From Pseudomonas extremaustralis (lineage in GTDB: Bacteria; Pseudomonadota; Gammaproteobacteria; Pseudomonadales; Pseudomonadaceae), in the NCBI RefSeq assembly GCF_900102035.1, contig NZ_LT629689.1:2294001-2358000 (forward strand): a DNA stretch of 64,000 nt, written 5' to 3'. This document shows positions 26,399 to 34,464 of this stretch, piece by piece. How positions within the stretch are numbered: position 1 is the stretch's first letter; each line of letters begins with the position of its first letter. Position numbers and translations under genes: made by a program. The notes under the pieces were generated by a model. That model saw only the letters and a list, made by a program, of their open reading frames with translations, had not been told where the DNA came from and did not search any database.

Positions 26399-27559
26399 TC
26401 AAAAAACGTTTTCGGGAAATGTACCGGGCAACAGAATCTCGCGATTCACATCGCGTATATCGTTATACCCACACAGCGCCATCGACACGTCCAACTCACG
26501 GGCAATGATGTCAAGCGCCTTGGTCACACCCGCCTCGCCCAACGCCCCCAGGCCATACAAATGCGGCCGGCCGATCAGGGTGCCTTTGGCGCCCAGCGCC
26601 ATGGCCTTGAGCACGTCCTGGCCGGAACGGATACCGCCGTCGAGCCACACTTCGATGCGTTCGCCCACCGCGTCGACAATCGCCGGCAGTTGACTGATGC
26701 TCGACGGCGCACCATCGAGCTGACGTCCGCCGTGGTTGCTCACCACCAACGCATCGGCACCGGAATCGGCGGCCAAGCGTGCGTCCTCCACATCGAGGAT
26801 GCCCTTGATGATCAACTTGCCGCCCCAGCACTTCTTGATCCACTCCACATCGTCCCAGCTCAGGCGCGGGTCGAATTGCTGGGCAGTCCACGCCGACAGC
26901 GAACTCATGTCCGCCACGCCCTTCACATGCCCGACGATATTGCCGAAGCCGTGGCGCCGGGTGCCGAGCATGCCCATCGCCCAGCGCGGCTTGGTTGCCA
27001 TATTGAGGATATTCGCCAGGGTCAGCTTGGGCGGCGCCGACAGGCCGTTGATCAGATCCTTGTGCCGTTGGCCGAGGATCTGCAAGTCCAGGGTCAACAC
27101 CAACGCATCCACACCGGCGGCCTTGGCGCGCTCGATCAATCGCTCGATGAAGCCGCGGTCACGCATCACATACAGCTGGAACCAGAACGGCTGGCCGACA
27201 TGCTCGGCGATGTCTTCCAGGGAACAGATGCTCATGGTCGACAAGGTGTAGCGCAGGCCGAATGCGGCGGCGGCGCGGGCGGTGAGAATCTCGCCATCGG
27301 CGTGTTGCATGCCGGCCAGGCCGGTGGGTGCCAGGGCCACCGGCATGGCCATGTCCTGGCCGATCATGGTGGCGCGGATCGAGCGCTCATCGATATTGCG
27401 CGCCACCCGCTGGCGGAATTTGATCCGGGCAAAATCGCTTTCGTTGGCCCGGTAGGTGCTCTCAGTCCAGGAACCGGAATCGGCGTAATCGTAGAACATC
27501 CGTGGCACACGTTTTTGCGCCAGCTTGCGTAAATCTTCGATGGTTGTGATCAACGGCAT
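26399..27559 (-). CDS. FMN-dependent alpha-hydroxy-acid dehydrogenase (lactate dehydrogenase family)
   Basis: 386 residues, full length for the family. Seen: N-terminal RVPRMFYDYADSGSWTESTY, the FMN-site APTGLAGMQH, LSTMSICSLEDIA, the catalytic His in VVSNHGGRQLDGA, and phosphate binding by LDGGIRSGQDVLKAMALGAK. It oxidises a 2-hydroxy acid (L-lactate, glycolate or mandelate type), passing electrons to oxygen or a quinone. It is not next to lldP or lldE, so L-lactate is possible but not proven. The C-terminal LLPGTFPENVF tail is unusual but in frame. Confidence 0.85.
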   Translation of the reverse strand: MPLITTIEDLRKLAQKRVPRMFYDYADSGSWTESTYRANESDFARIKFRQRVARNIDERSIRATMIGQDMAMPVALAPTGLAGMQHADGEILTARAAAAFGLRYTLSTMSICSLEDIAEHVGQPFWFQLYVMRDRGFIERLIERAKAAGVDALVLTLDLQILGQRHKDLINGLSAPPKLTLANILNMATKPRWAMGMLGTRRHGFGNIVGHVKGVADMSSLSAWTAQQFDPRLSWDDVEWIKKCWGGKLIIKGILDVEDARLAADSGADALVVSNHGGRQLDGAPSSISQLPAIVDAVGERIEVWLDGGIRSGQDVLKAMALGAKGTLIGRPHLYGLGALGEAGVTKALDIIARELDVSMALCGYNDIRDVNREILLPGTFPENVF

Positions 27560-27631
27560 CTAGGTCACCTCTCCCTGAACTGAGCGCAGAGAGTAACCGG
27601 CCATGGGCTGGGCAGCCAGCCCGCGCTTGGC

Positions 27632-27841
27632 TCAAACCGTTGAAGGCTCATCCTTGCCGGCGGGCTCGGCAAGAAGCCCCCAGTCGCCGTGCTCGTACCA
27701 GTCGTCACCGATCATTTCGGCTGGATGCATGGTGCGGTCGGCCCCATTGCCGCAGGCCAGGTCGGTCGCGGCACAGTAGCGATCGCAGCCCCAGCAGATG
27801 CGCTCGGGGTGCTTGGGGTGCAGCGGAAAAGGCTTGGCCAT
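27632..27841 (-). CDS. DUF3079 domain protein
   Basis: 69 residues, full length for DUF3079. Conserved pattern: FPLHPKHPERICWGCDRYCA, then LACGNG, a late HP and DDW. The four Cys (CWGCDRYC and AC) could form a small metal site. No function is known. It sits alone between the hydroxy-acid dehydrogenase gene and the divergent iron-uptake operon. Confidence 0.8.
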   Translation of the reverse strand: MAKPFPLHPKHPERICWGCDRYCAATDLACGNGADRTMHPAEMIGDDWYEHGDWGLLAEPAGKDEPSTV

Positions 27842-27950
27842 GGGACGTTCCCTCCCTTCAAACGATAGCCACAGCCTAGGCGTGCCTGGCGCGCCCGGCC
27901 TTGACCGGCGTCAAGTCTGTCAATCATGAAACTTTCTCAAAACTTGACAA

Positions 27951-27970
27951 GAATCATTATTATTCACTCC
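27951..27970. promoter_or_regulatory. Fur-like half box before ftrA
   Basis: GAATCATTATTATTC contains AATCATTATT, close to the right half of the Fur consensus (AATCATTATC); the left half is poorly matched. It lies about 50-70 bases before the ftrA ATG, where an iron-repressed promoter would have it. Iron control is expected for this system but not proved by this site. Confidence 0.4.
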
Positions 27971-28019
27971 CAACCTTCCTAGACTCGTGCTCTCTCCCCT
28001 CACCCGTCAGGAAGCTCCC

Positions 28020-28550
28020 ATGCGTACCCCTTCTTTACTGCCTTTTCTGCTGCTGTTGTCCACCTGCGCGGCCTTTGCCAAGGAGTACCCCATCGGCGAA
28101 CCGCAAAGCTGCCCGGGGCTGGAAATCGGTGCCGTGTATTTGCAGCCGATCGAGATGGCGCCCGCCGGCATGATGCGCGCCACGGCCGATTCCGACGTGC
28201 ACCTGGAAGCCGACGTACGCGCCACGGCAGATAACGCCCAAGGCTTTCAGGAAGGCAGTTTCGTGCCCTATCTGAACCTGTCGTTCGTGCTGAAAAAGCA
28301 AGGCAGCGACACGCCGATCAGCGGTGATTTCCACGCCATGGTCGCCAACGACGGGCCGCACTACGGCGACAACGTCAAGCTGCAAGGCCCGGGCAAATAC
28401 ACCCTGACCTTCAGCGTATTGCCGCCCAGCGGCCACGCGTCCCTGGGTCGCCATACCGATAAGGAAACCGGGGTAGCGCCGTGGTTCGAACGTTGCGAGG
28501 TGCACTACGAATTCGTCTATGCCGGCATCGGCAAGAAAGGCGGCTACTGA
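28020..28550 (+). CDS. ftrA: Periplasmic iron-binding protein of P19/Tpd family (FtrA)
   Basis: 176 residues with a signal peptide (LLPFLLLLSTCAAFA). The mature part is the P19/Tp34 family: AKEYPIGEPQSCPGLEIGAV, a Met-rich loop PAGMMRATADSDVHLEADV with the metal-binding Met/His, VAND-GPHYGDNVKL, and SGHASLGRHTDKETG with further His. It binds Fe2+ (with Cu2+ as an assisting site in homologues) in the periplasm. It is the first gene of ftrABCD, the ferrous iron system known from Bordetella and Brucella. Its TGA overlaps the ftrB ATG by one base. Confidence 0.87.
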   Translation: MRTPSLLPFLLLLSTCAAFAKEYPIGEPQSCPGLEIGAVYLQPIEMAPAGMMRATADSDVHLEADVRATADNAQGFQEGSFVPYLNLSFVLKKQGSDTPISGDFHAMVANDGPHYGDNVKLQGPGKYTLTFSVLPPSGHASLGRHTDKETGVAPWFERCEVHYEFVYAGIGKKGGY

Positions 28551-28873
28551 TGCGCCGTGCCCTGTCGCTGAGCGGCCTGCTGCTCAGTGGCGCGGCCCTG
28601 GCGGCGCCGTTGCCCACCTATGAACTGAGCCTGCAGGAAGGCCACTTCATCCCGCCGCAACTCACGGTCAAGGCCGGCGAGCGCTTCAAGATCGTGCTCC
28701 GCAACGTCGGCCAAGGCCCGGCCGAATTCGAGAGCACACCGCTGCGCGTGGAGAAAGTGTTGTCCCCCGGCGTGACCACCTTTGTGGTGATCCACCCGCT
28801 CACACCGGGACGCTATCCGTTCTTTGACGAATTCAATCCACAGTTGCCCGAAGGCAGCATCCTCGCCGAATAG
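28550..28873 (+). CDS. ftrB: Periplasmic cupredoxin-like protein (FtrB)
   Basis: 107 residues with a signal peptide (LSLSGLLLSGAALA). A cupredoxin fold is suggested by LQEGHFIPPQLTVKAGERFK and PGRYPFFDEFNP. The usual type-1 copper Cys is absent, as is common in FtrB and EfeO-like cupredoxins. Its role is proposed to be oxidation or handing over of Fe2+ bound by FtrA to the permease. The start at 28550 shares a base with the ftrA stop, so it is translationally coupled. Confidence 0.82.
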   Translation: MRRALSLSGLLLSGAALAAPLPTYELSLQEGHFIPPQLTVKAGERFKIVLRNVGQGPAEFESTPLRVEKVLSPGVTTFVVIHPLTPGRYPFFDEFNPQLPEGSILAE

Positions 28874-28888
28874 GCTCGGGAGCCGTTG

Positions 28889-29728
28889 ATGAATCAATCG
28901 ATGTTTATTGTCTGGCGCGAGAGCGTCGAGGCGCTGTTGGTGATCGGCATTCTGCAAGTGTGGATCAGCCGCCAGGCCGAGCACTCGCGCCTGGGGCGTT
29001 TTCTGTGGGCCGGGGTGGTCCTGGGGTTGCTCTGCTCTGCCGGTCTGGCCGGCTTGATGCTATGGGCCGGCGAGGCCATGACCGGTCCCCAGGGCGAATG
29101 GCTGCAAGCGGCGCTGACATTATTGGCCAGCGGCCTGATGGTGCAGATGGTGTTCTGGATGCATCGCCACGCGGCCACCCTCAAACACACCCTGGTGCGC
29201 GAAGCCGATGAACGCCTGGCGCGCCAGGGCGGTTGGGGCGTGTTGCTACTGACGCTGTTGGCGGTGAGCCGCGAAGGCAGTGAAACCGTGGTGTTTCTAT
29301 ACGGTGCCGGCGCGCGTCTACAGGGCCCGGCGCTGAGCCTGTTCGCCATCGGCGGCGTGCTGGGCCTGGTGTTGGCGGGACTCACCGTGCTGCTGTTGCG
29401 CAGTACACGGCGCTTTATTTCCTGGTCGTTGTTTTTCACCCTCAGCGAAGCGTTGTTGCTGCTGCTCGGCGGGGCTTTGCTGGTGGCGGCGGTGGACCGT
29501 ATCAGCGGGCAGTTGCTGGCGATGGACATGCCCGAGTGGGTCTATTCCAGCTTTGGTGAAAGCCGCTGGGACAGCAGCGCCCTGCTCAGCGACAGTCACG
29601 GCCTGGGCGCGCTGCTGGCTGACTTTGTCGGCTACCGCGCCACGCCGAGCCTCATCACCGTGGCGGTACTGCTCGGCTACTGGCTCCTGGTCGGCAACGG
29701 CCTGCGCCGGTCACGGCAAGCGCCATGA
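28889..29728 (+). CDS. ftrC: FTR1-family iron permease (FtrC)
   Basis: 279-residue inner-membrane protein with about seven helices. Both FTR1 iron-binding RExxE motifs are intact: WRESVEALLV in helix 1 and SREGSETVVF in helix 4. It moves iron across the cytoplasmic membrane, coupled to oxidation of Fe2+. The ATG at 28889 is used; a TTG three bases earlier is unlikely. Its stop overlaps the ftrD start (ATGA). Confidence 0.9.
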   Translation: MNQSMFIVWRESVEALLVIGILQVWISRQAEHSRLGRFLWAGVVLGLLCSAGLAGLMLWAGEAMTGPQGEWLQAALTLLASGLMVQMVFWMHRHAATLKHTLVREADERLARQGGWGVLLLTLLAVSREGSETVVFLYGAGARLQGPALSLFAIGGVLGLVLAGLTVLLLRSTRRFISWSLFFTLSEALLLLLGGALLVAAVDRISGQLLAMDMPEWVYSSFGESRWDSSALLSDSHGLGALLADFVGYRATPSLITVAVLLGYWLLVGNGLRRSRQAP

Positions 29729-31077
29729 GCCGACTCGCGCAACTGGGCGATGGCATGCGCCGCCACGCGCGACTGATCCGCGCCGTGCAATGGGCGGTGG
29801 TGCTGGTCTATGCGGTGCTGCTGGTGTTGCCGGTGCTGCTGCCGTTGCCGGACAGCCAGGCGCGCGTGGTGAACAACCTGACGCTGCTCGCGCAATTTAT
29901 CTTCTGGGGCCTGTGGTGGCCGTTCGTGTTGCTGTCGATGGTGCTGTTCGGGCGCCTGTGGTGCGGCGTGCTCTGCCCGGAAGGTTCCCTGAGCGAATGG
30001 GCCAGCCGCTACGGCCCAGGCCTGGGCATTCCGCGCTGGCTGCGCTGGGGCGGTTGGCCGACGCTGGGCTTTTGCCTGACCACGCTCTACGGCCAGTTGA
30101 TCAGTGTGTACGACTATGCCCAGGCCGCCCTGCTGATCCTCGGCGGCTCGACCGTGGCCGCGGTGATCGTCGGCCTGCTGTTCGTGCGTGGCAAGCGTGT
30201 GTGGTGTCGTTACCTGTGCCCGGTCAGCGGTGTCTTCGCCCTGCTCGCCCGTCTGGCGCCGGTGCATTTCGCGGTGGATGAACAACGTTGGAAAGCCAAC
30301 GACGCGCCCCGCCTGCCATTGCCCAACTGCGCGCCGCTGCTGGATATCCGCCGCCTGCAAGGGGCCAGCGACTGCCACGCCTGCGGTCGCTGCAGCGGGC
30401 AACGCGGCGCGGTGCGGTTGATCGCCCGCTCGTGCAATCAGGAAATTCTCCAGGCACCCCGTCAACCCGGTTCGGCGTGGGACGCACGCCTGTTGCTGTT
30501 TGGTGTGATCGGCCTGGCGATGGGGGCGTTTCAATGGACCGTCAGTCCATGGTTTATCGCGCTCAAACAAACCCTGGCGATGTGGCTGGTCGACCATGAC
30601 TGGCTGTGGCCGCTGCAAGCCAACGCACCGTGGTGGTTGCTAACCCATTATCCGCAGCTCAATGACAGCTTCAGTTGGTTGGATGGGGTGTGCATTGTGT
30701 TGTATCTGGGGGGGAGTTCGTTGGTGTTGGGGGGTGGCTGCTGGCTGCTGCTGCGATTGGCTACGTGGGTGGCGGGGGATCGTGCACTGTTTCGGCCGTT
30801 GGCGCTGACGCTGACGCCCTTGGGTGGTGCGGGGTTGTTCCTCGGGTTGTCGGCGACCACGGTGAAGTTGTTGCGGTATGAGGGGTTGGGGTTGGCTTGG
30901 GTGCAATCGGCGCGGGCGGGGTTGTTGATGGCGGCGGTTGGGTGGTGTTTGTGGTTGGGGTGGCGGCAGCTTCGGGGGGTTGGACGCTGGTCGCGTTGCC
31001 TTGCGGGGTTGTGCGTGTTGCTGAGTACGGGGTTGGTAGGGTTTGGGTGGTGGTTGCAGTTTTGGGGGTGGGGTTGA
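29725..31077 (+). CDS. ftrD: Membrane polyferredoxin of the iron uptake system (FtrD)
   Basis: 450 residues with about ten helices and cytoplasmic [4Fe-4S] motifs: CGVLCPEG, CRYLCPVSG and CHACGRCSG. It is proposed to accept electrons from FtrB/FtrC during ferroxidation and return them to the membrane. The last ~140 codons (from about 30660) abandon the strongly C-ending codon use of the front part in favour of TTG, GGG and GTG, and this stretch is extremely G/T-rich. The C-terminal third (hydrophobic helices only) is therefore probably under weak selection or recently altered, although the frame stays open to 31077. Confidence 0.85.
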   Translation: MSRLAQLGDGMRRHARLIRAVQWAVVLVYAVLLVLPVLLPLPDSQARVVNNLTLLAQFIFWGLWWPFVLLSMVLFGRLWCGVLCPEGSLSEWASRYGPGLGIPRWLRWGGWPTLGFCLTTLYGQLISVYDYAQAALLILGGSTVAAVIVGLLFVRGKRVWCRYLCPVSGVFALLARLAPVHFAVDEQRWKANDAPRLPLPNCAPLLDIRRLQGASDCHACGRCSGQRGAVRLIARSCNQEILQAPRQPGSAWDARLLLFGVIGLAMGAFQWTVSPWFIALKQTLAMWLVDHDWLWPLQANAPWWLLTHYPQLNDSFSWLDGVCIVLYLGGSSLVLGGGCWLLLRLATWVAGDRALFRPLALTLTPLGGAGLFLGLSATTVKLLRYEGLGLAWVQSARAGLLMAAVGWCLWLGWRQLRGVGRWSRCLAGLCVLLSTGLVGFGWWLQFWGWG

Positions 31078-31140
31078 TTGTCGTTTTTTCGGTGATTGCG
31101 GCTGAGTGCATCGCCGTTATGTTGGTAACGGCGACTGTTG

Positions 31141-31272
31141 AGTACATATCCGTTATTTAGGTCACGGCGGCTTAGGGTTCCGCTCTTACAGCGGGTCACT
31201 TTGGAAAAGCCCCAAAGTAACCAAAGGGCTCTTGCCCCACCACTCGGCACCTCGCCTAGGCTCGGTGTGCCC
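31141..31272 (+). repeat. Left arm of a ~130-bp inverted repeat
   Basis: From AGTACATATCCG to GGTGTGCCC. It matches the reverse complement of 31722-31856 with only a few mismatches and small gaps. Weak similarity continues outwards to about 31111. It starts 63 bases after the ftrD stop. The arms contain no gene. Confidence 0.85.
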
Positions 31273-31279
31273 TCACTCC

Positions 31280-31368
31280 GGCTTGAATCCGTGGGCCGCC
31301 GTCATGGGCCATCCCTGGCCCAGGACGGCTAACCCGGCGTCCTGCCGGGTTGCCCACGGATTCAAGCC
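31280..31368. repeat. Nested 17-bp inverted repeat inside the composite element
   Basis: GGCTTGAATCCGTGGGC at 31280-31296 pairs perfectly with 31352-31368, enclosing a second GC-rich hairpin region (GGCCATCCCTGGCC, then CCCGGCGTCCTGCCGGG). This could form an extended cruciform or RNA structure. Confidence 0.75.
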
Positions 31369-31401
31369 TGCGTTCGGCCAGCGTGGTTAACGGGGCGCCT
31401 A

Positions 31402-31526
<125 letters not shown>

Positions 31527-31560
31527 ATAATGAGGTCTATCTGATCCATGGAGATCGGAA

Positions 31561-31649
31561 TGTGGGAGGGGGCTTGCTCCCGATAGCGGTGGATCAGTCA
31601 TGCATGTAGTGGCTGCTGCCCTCCATCGGGGGCAAGCCCCCTCCCACAT
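31561..31649. repeat. Single REPIN (paired REP elements)
   Basis: GTGGGAGGGGGCTTGCTCCC at the left end and its near-complement GGCAAGCCCCCTCCCAC at the right end enclose about 50 bases (GATAGCGGTGGATCAG...). This is the standard P. fluorescens REP doublet, non-autonomous and mobilised by RAYT transposases elsewhere in the genome. Confidence 0.85.
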
Positions 31650-31721
31650 TTCTGACCGAGTTCGGCTTCCAATGTCAGGTCGGCTATAAGGCCGCCTCGC
31701 TTTGCTTTGGCTTTTGATCTG

Positions 31722-31856
31722 GGGCACACCGAGCCTAGGCGAGGTGCCGAGTGGTGGGGCAAAGACCTTTTGGTTACTTTTGGGGCGTTTGCCAAAGGTG
31801 ACCCGCTGTAAGAGCGGAACCCTAAGCCGCCGTGACCTAAATAACGGATATGTACT
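31722..31856 (-). repeat. Right arm of the ~130-bp inverted repeat
   Basis: This is the inverse of 31141-31272, running from GGGCACACCGAG to ATATGTACT. It differs mainly in a short stretch around 31770-31800. It ends 38 bases before the chemoreceptor stop codon at 31895. Confidence 0.85.
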
Positions 31857-31894
31857 CCACAACCGCCGTTACCCAACTAACAAACACACACCGC

Positions 31895-33514
31895 CTAAAC
31901 CTTAAACCGCGCCACCGTCTGATGCAGCTCCCCTGCCATCCCCGCCAGGTCATGCCCCGCCGTCTCCGTATGCAAGGCCCCCTGCAACACCTGCTGCGAC
32001 AGGTTGCGAATCCCCACCAGGTTGCGATCCACTTCCCGCGCCACGAGTGCCTGTTCTTCGGTCGCACTGGCAATCATCAAATTGCGCTCGTTGATCTGCG
32101 AAATCGACCGGGTGATTTCATCCAGCGCCTCCCCCGAGCGTTGCGCCACGCCCAGGGTCGCCTGCACCCGATCACTGCTGGTGTGCATGGCGGCCACGGC
32201 GTGTTCGCTGTCCTGGCGGATGTTGCCGATCATCTGCTCGATTTCCTGGGTCGAGGTCTGGGTACGATGGGCCAGTGCGCGCACTTCATCGGCGACCACC
32301 GCAAAACCACGCCCGGCATCGCCGGCCCGGGCCGCTTCGATGGCGGCGTTGAGGGCCAGCAGGTTGGTCTGGTCGGCGATGCTGCGGATCACGTCCAGCA
32401 CGCCGCTGATGTCTTGCACCCGGCCAGCGAGTTGCTGGATACGTTCCGAGGTTTCCACCACACCGGTGGCCAGGGTGTTGATCGAGGCCACGGTTTCCTG
32501 GACCTGCGCGCGTCCGCGCTGGGCGGTCTGTTCCGACAGGCGTGACGCTTCGCTGGTGCTCACTGCGTTACGCGCCACTTCGTCGACGGCGGCGGTCATT
32601 TCATTCACCGCCGTGGCGGCCTGTTCGATTTCCTGGCCCTGCGACTGCAAACTGCTGCTGGTCTGGCTGCTGACCGCGCTCAACTCTTCCGACGAACTGG
32701 CCACGCCGTCCACCGAGGCGGCGATCTGCCGGACCATCTGGTTGAGGTTCTGCCGCATCTGGTGCAGGTTGCGCATCACGCTGCCCTCGGCACTGTTGCC
32801 CAGTGGCACGTCGATGGTCAGGTCGCCCTGGGCGATGTGGCTGAGCACCCGCGCCACCTCGTCCGGCTCGCCACCCAACGGACGGGTGACGCTGCGGGTG
32901 ACGATCACGGCGGCCGCCACGACCAGGGCCACACACAGCAGGAGCAAGCCGATCATCGTGCGGCGCGCCTGGTCGTAGAGGGTTTGCGCGGCCTGCTCGC
33001 GCTCGACGAACAGTCGGCCTTGCATGGCCATCAACGCATCGAGGCTCTTGAACACCTCAAGTTCGGCCGGCACCACCTGTTGTTTGAGCTGGGCCAGGCC
33101 CTGCTCGCGGGCGCCCTGTTTGATCAGTGCCTGCACTTGGGTGAAGGCAGCGACGTAGGTTTCCCGATGGGTTTTCAAGCGGGCGTATGCCGCCTTGCCT
33201 TCGGCGGTATCGAACAGCGGCTCCAGGGTGGCGAACGCCTGGGTAATGCGCTGCCGGGTGGTGCCGATGGCTTCCTGGGTCTGCTGGCTGTCCGGGTCGA
33301 TCAGCAGGTCCCGGGTGTTGCGCCCGTTATCGCGCACGCCCGTGGCGATCACCATGATCGGTGCGATTTTCGGCCAGTCCTGCTGCACGATCTGTTCGGA
33401 CTGTTGTTTGAGGGTTGCCAGGTCGTGCAAGGCGTAAAACACCAAGCCGACCAGAGCCAGCGGCGCAATCGCGAAGCCGATGACAATGCGTTGTGCCGTG
33501 GTTAACTGCGTCAT
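31895..33514 (-). CDS. Methyl-accepting chemotaxis protein, four-helix-bundle sensor
   Basis: 539 residues: a first membrane helix ([20 protein letters not shown]), a periplasmic four-helix-bundle domain of Tar type to about 185, a second helix ([19 protein letters not shown]), HAMP ([20 protein letters not shown]) and a signalling domain with tip [20 protein letters not shown]. No C-terminal CheR-binding pentapeptide is seen. The start at 33514 is chosen as the earliest ATG with a consistent helix start. The ligand is unknown; its place next to anaerobic genes could point to nitrate or redox taxis, but this is weak. Confidence 0.88.
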   Translation of the reverse strand: MTQLTTAQRIVIGFAIAPLALVGLVFYALHDLATLKQQSEQIVQQDWPKIAPIMVIATGVRDNGRNTRDLLIDPDSQQTQEAIGTTRQRITQAFATLEPLFDTAEGKAAYARLKTHRETYVAAFTQVQALIKQGAREQGLAQLKQQVVPAELEVFKSLDALMAMQGRLFVEREQAAQTLYDQARRTMIGLLLLCVALVVAAAVIVTRSVTRPLGGEPDEVARVLSHIAQGDLTIDVPLGNSAEGSVMRNLHQMRQNLNQMVRQIAASVDGVASSSEELSAVSSQTSSSLQSQGQEIEQAATAVNEMTAAVDEVARNAVSTSEASRLSEQTAQRGRAQVQETVASINTLATGVVETSERIQQLAGRVQDISGVLDVIRSIADQTNLLALNAAIEAARAGDAGRGFAVVADEVRALAHRTQTSTQEIEQMIGNIRQDSEHAVAAMHTSSDRVQATLGVAQRSGEALDEITRSISQINERNLMIASATEEQALVAREVDRNLVGIRNLSQQVLQGALHTETAGHDLAGMAGELHQTVARFKV

Positions 33515-33585
33515 GCTAAACATTCCTTGATGAATACCTGCCCGCAACGGGCAGCATCTTTAAAAATCCTGTGGAGGGCGATCGG

Positions 33586-34281
33586 TCACCCTCGCAATAC
33601 AAAAGCCGGGAACAACTCGTGCATACGGCCCCATAACTCCGGCAACGCCATCTGTGCCGGCGCGATCGGCAAGTGCTCATCGAGCATGCTCGCCGTACGG
33701 ACCATCTGCACAGCAAAGCGCTTGACACCATTGGCTTGCAAACGCTGGGCCAGGCGCAACAGGCGCGGCGGGTCGATCAAGTGCCAGTGCACCGTGGTGC
33801 GGCACTCGTAATCCACGCCACTGGCCAGCAAGGCATCCAGACTGCGCCAATGGGCGACGCCGCTGCCTTTGACCTGAGTGATCATTGGATAGTCCTCGGC
33901 CAGGGCCTTCACATCGAAGCCCACCCAGTCGGCATGGCGCAGCGCATTGGCAAAACCTGCCGGCTTGATCCCGGCACTGTGCAGGCCCACGCGAAAGCCC
34001 ATGGCGCGCACTTCGTCCATCGCCGCCGGCAAGCCTTCCTGCAAGGTCGGCTCACCGCCGCTGAACACCACCGCGTCCAGCAAGTCCTGGCGGCGCTGCA
34101 AAAACAGCAAGACCCGGCGCCAATCGATCTCCGCGCTACCGCGCGGCGTGATCAGGTCCGGGTTATGGCAGTAACGACAGCGCCACGCGCAGCCCTGGCA
34201 GAACAGCACGCAGGCAAGCATGCCGGGGTAGTCGAGGGTGGTCAGGGGCACCATACCCCCGACCCGTAGCGCTCGAGTCAT
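33586..34281 (-). CDS. nrdG: Anaerobic ribonucleotide reductase activating enzyme
   Basis: 231-residue radical SAM enzyme. The cluster motif is CAWRCRYC (CX3CX2C), followed by GGEP (VVFSGGEPTLQEG) for SAM binding. It generates the glycyl radical on the class III reductase under anaerobiosis. Its ATG at 34281 overlaps the stop of the 51-residue glycyl-radical gene (ATGA), ensuring coupled synthesis of activator and target. Confidence 0.9.
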   Translation of the reverse strand: MTRALRVGGMVPLTTLDYPGMLACVLFCQGCAWRCRYCHNPDLITPRGSAEIDWRRVLLFLQRRQDLLDAVVFSGGEPTLQEGLPAAMDEVRAMGFRVGLHSAGIKPAGFANALRHADWVGFDVKALAEDYPMITQVKGSGVAHWRSLDALLASGVDYECRTTVHWHLIDPPRLLRLAQRLQANGVKRFAVQMVRTASMLDEHLPIAPAQMALPELWGRMHELFPAFVLRG

Positions 34282-34433
34282 TGGCGCCCGGCCGCGGCGG
34301 CCGCTTCGGTAAAGTGCACACGCTCCTTGTGCTCGGACTGTTTGCCGGGATTGAACGCGGACACCGGCCGGTGGTAACCCATCACCCGGGTCCAGACTTC
34401 GCAGCGCTGACGTTGTGGCTGGGACGTTTGCAT
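34278..34433 (-). CDS. Separate glycyl-radical subunit of class III ribonucleotide reductase
   Basis: 51 residues. The core CEVWTRVMGYHRPVSAFNPG then KQSEHKERVHF is the C-terminal glycyl-radical tail normally fused to NrdD; Gly19 in RVMGY is the radical residue. It has its own ribosome site (AAGGAG at 34446-34441, 7 bases before ATG 34433) and begins 31 bases after the nrdD stop, in a different frame from it. It is thus a real split gene rather than one frameshift. It overlaps nrdG by 4 bases. It must associate with the 666-residue catalytic protein for activity. Confidence 0.85.
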   Translation of the reverse strand: MQTSQPQRQRCEVWTRVMGYHRPVSAFNPGKQSEHKERVHFTEAAAAAGRQ

Positions 34434-34464
34434 GGTGAATCTCCTTGCGGGTTGAAAAACAGAT

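Noticed and set aside
30648..31250. Open frames opposite the G/T-rich end of ftrD
   Set aside because: Low-complexity Thr/Pro/Asn-rich product with no start signal; this is a composition effect of the G/T-rich strand.
34434..34464. Frameshift explanation for the split nrdD
   Set aside because: A stop, a 31-base spacer, AAGGAG and an ATG in another frame all lie between the parts, which is a designed restart rather than a single-base error.
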